Source: Chloroflexota bacterium (GTDB lineage: Bacteria > Chloroflexota > Chloroflexia > Thermomicrobiales > UBA6265). Taken from it: a stretch of DNA of 14,113 nt. This document shows positions 14,011-14,113 of this stretch, piece by piece. The position numbers were made by a program, and so were the translations under genes. Position 1 is the first letter of the stretch; each line of letters opens with the position of its first letter. The notes under the pieces are model-generated. The model had not been told where the DNA came from. It searched no databases and saw nothing but the letters and a program-made list of their open reading frames with translations. Where the stretch lies: positions 1 to 14,113 of the forward strand of contig JAFAEX010000222.1 in assembly GCA_023423795.1 (NCBI GenBank), given 5' to 3'.

Positions 14011-14113
14011 ATGGACGCCTACCGGCGATTCATGCGCGAGCGCGACGGGCGCATGCGGGCGGCGCGCGGCCCGGTGGTCGCGGCGCCGGGGCAGGAGCCG
14101 GCCGGCCGCCCGA
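14011..14113 (+). CDS. Unidentified protein, 5' part only
   Basis: An ATG with a strong purine-rich ribosome-binding site (GGGGAGGGGA, 3 nt before the ATG) opens a frame that continues off the window. The 34 codons visible begin MDAYRRFMRERDGRMRAARG and then become Pro/Gly/Ala-rich. They show no recognisable domain and no membrane segment. The promoter-like hexamers upstream and the divergent layout with the deaminase support a real gene start, but function cannot be assigned. Confidence 0.5.
   Translation, partial: MDAYRRFMRERDGRMRAARGPVVAAPGQEPAGRP

Overview
The window is a GC-rich, tightly packed bacterial chromosome segment. The composition, a short LLM-type oxidoreductase, a LigB-fold dioxygenase-like protein, a gamma-glutamyltransferase-like Ntn hydrolase and a class II HDAC-like amidohydrolase fit a Chloroflexota (Thermomicrobia-like) or similar high-GC lineage. 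That placement is inference: no rRNA or tRNA is present to anchor it.

Layout. (1) Positions 67-2873, minus strand: the targeting GTPases ftsY (SRP receptor) and ffh (SRP54), with a small four-helix-bundle (S23/TIGR02436-type) gene between them. Arrays of the 7-bp unit TGTCGGG or its complement fill the gaps on both sides of the small gene and the region upstream of ftsY. The four arrays alternate in orientation, so the small gene is enclosed by an inverted pair. A second, gene-less inverted pair lies just upstream of ftsY. (2) 3019-4209, plus: MFS exporter, followed by a 233-bp gap with a double hairpin and a probable terminator. (3) 4443-6181, minus: an HDAC-like deacetylase and a DsrE-family protein with a Tat-like leader, separated by an 18-bp perfect inverted repeat made of 8-bp units. 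(4) 6536-7251, plus: a Phd/YefM-like antitoxin overlapping a PIN-domain toxin frame that carries an in-frame TAG, then a strong hairpin. (5) 7328-9022, minus: a gamma-glutamyltransferase-family hydrolase behind a TTGACA promoter. (6) 9023-9433: a 411-bp divergent gap with a REP-like palindrome and another 8-bp-unit tract. (7) 9434-12349, plus: a LigB-fold protein overlapping radC, then an LLM-class oxidoreductase. (8) 12682-13761, minus: an adenosine/adenine deaminase. (9) 14011 to the end, plus: the start of an unidentified gene.

How it works together. FtsY and Ffh form the core of co-translational membrane targeting and are probably co-transcribed with the small gene. Most of the remaining genes are single-gene or two-gene units for export, deacetylation, peptide/amide hydrolysis, ring-cleavage-like chemistry and purine salvage; no single pathway links them. 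The distinctive feature is the set of short-unit repeats packed against stop codons and Shine-Dalgarno sites. The strongest candidate for something undescribed is the four-helix-bundle gene bounded by inverted heptad arrays, which looks like a small mobile or regulatory cassette inside the ftsY-ffh unit.
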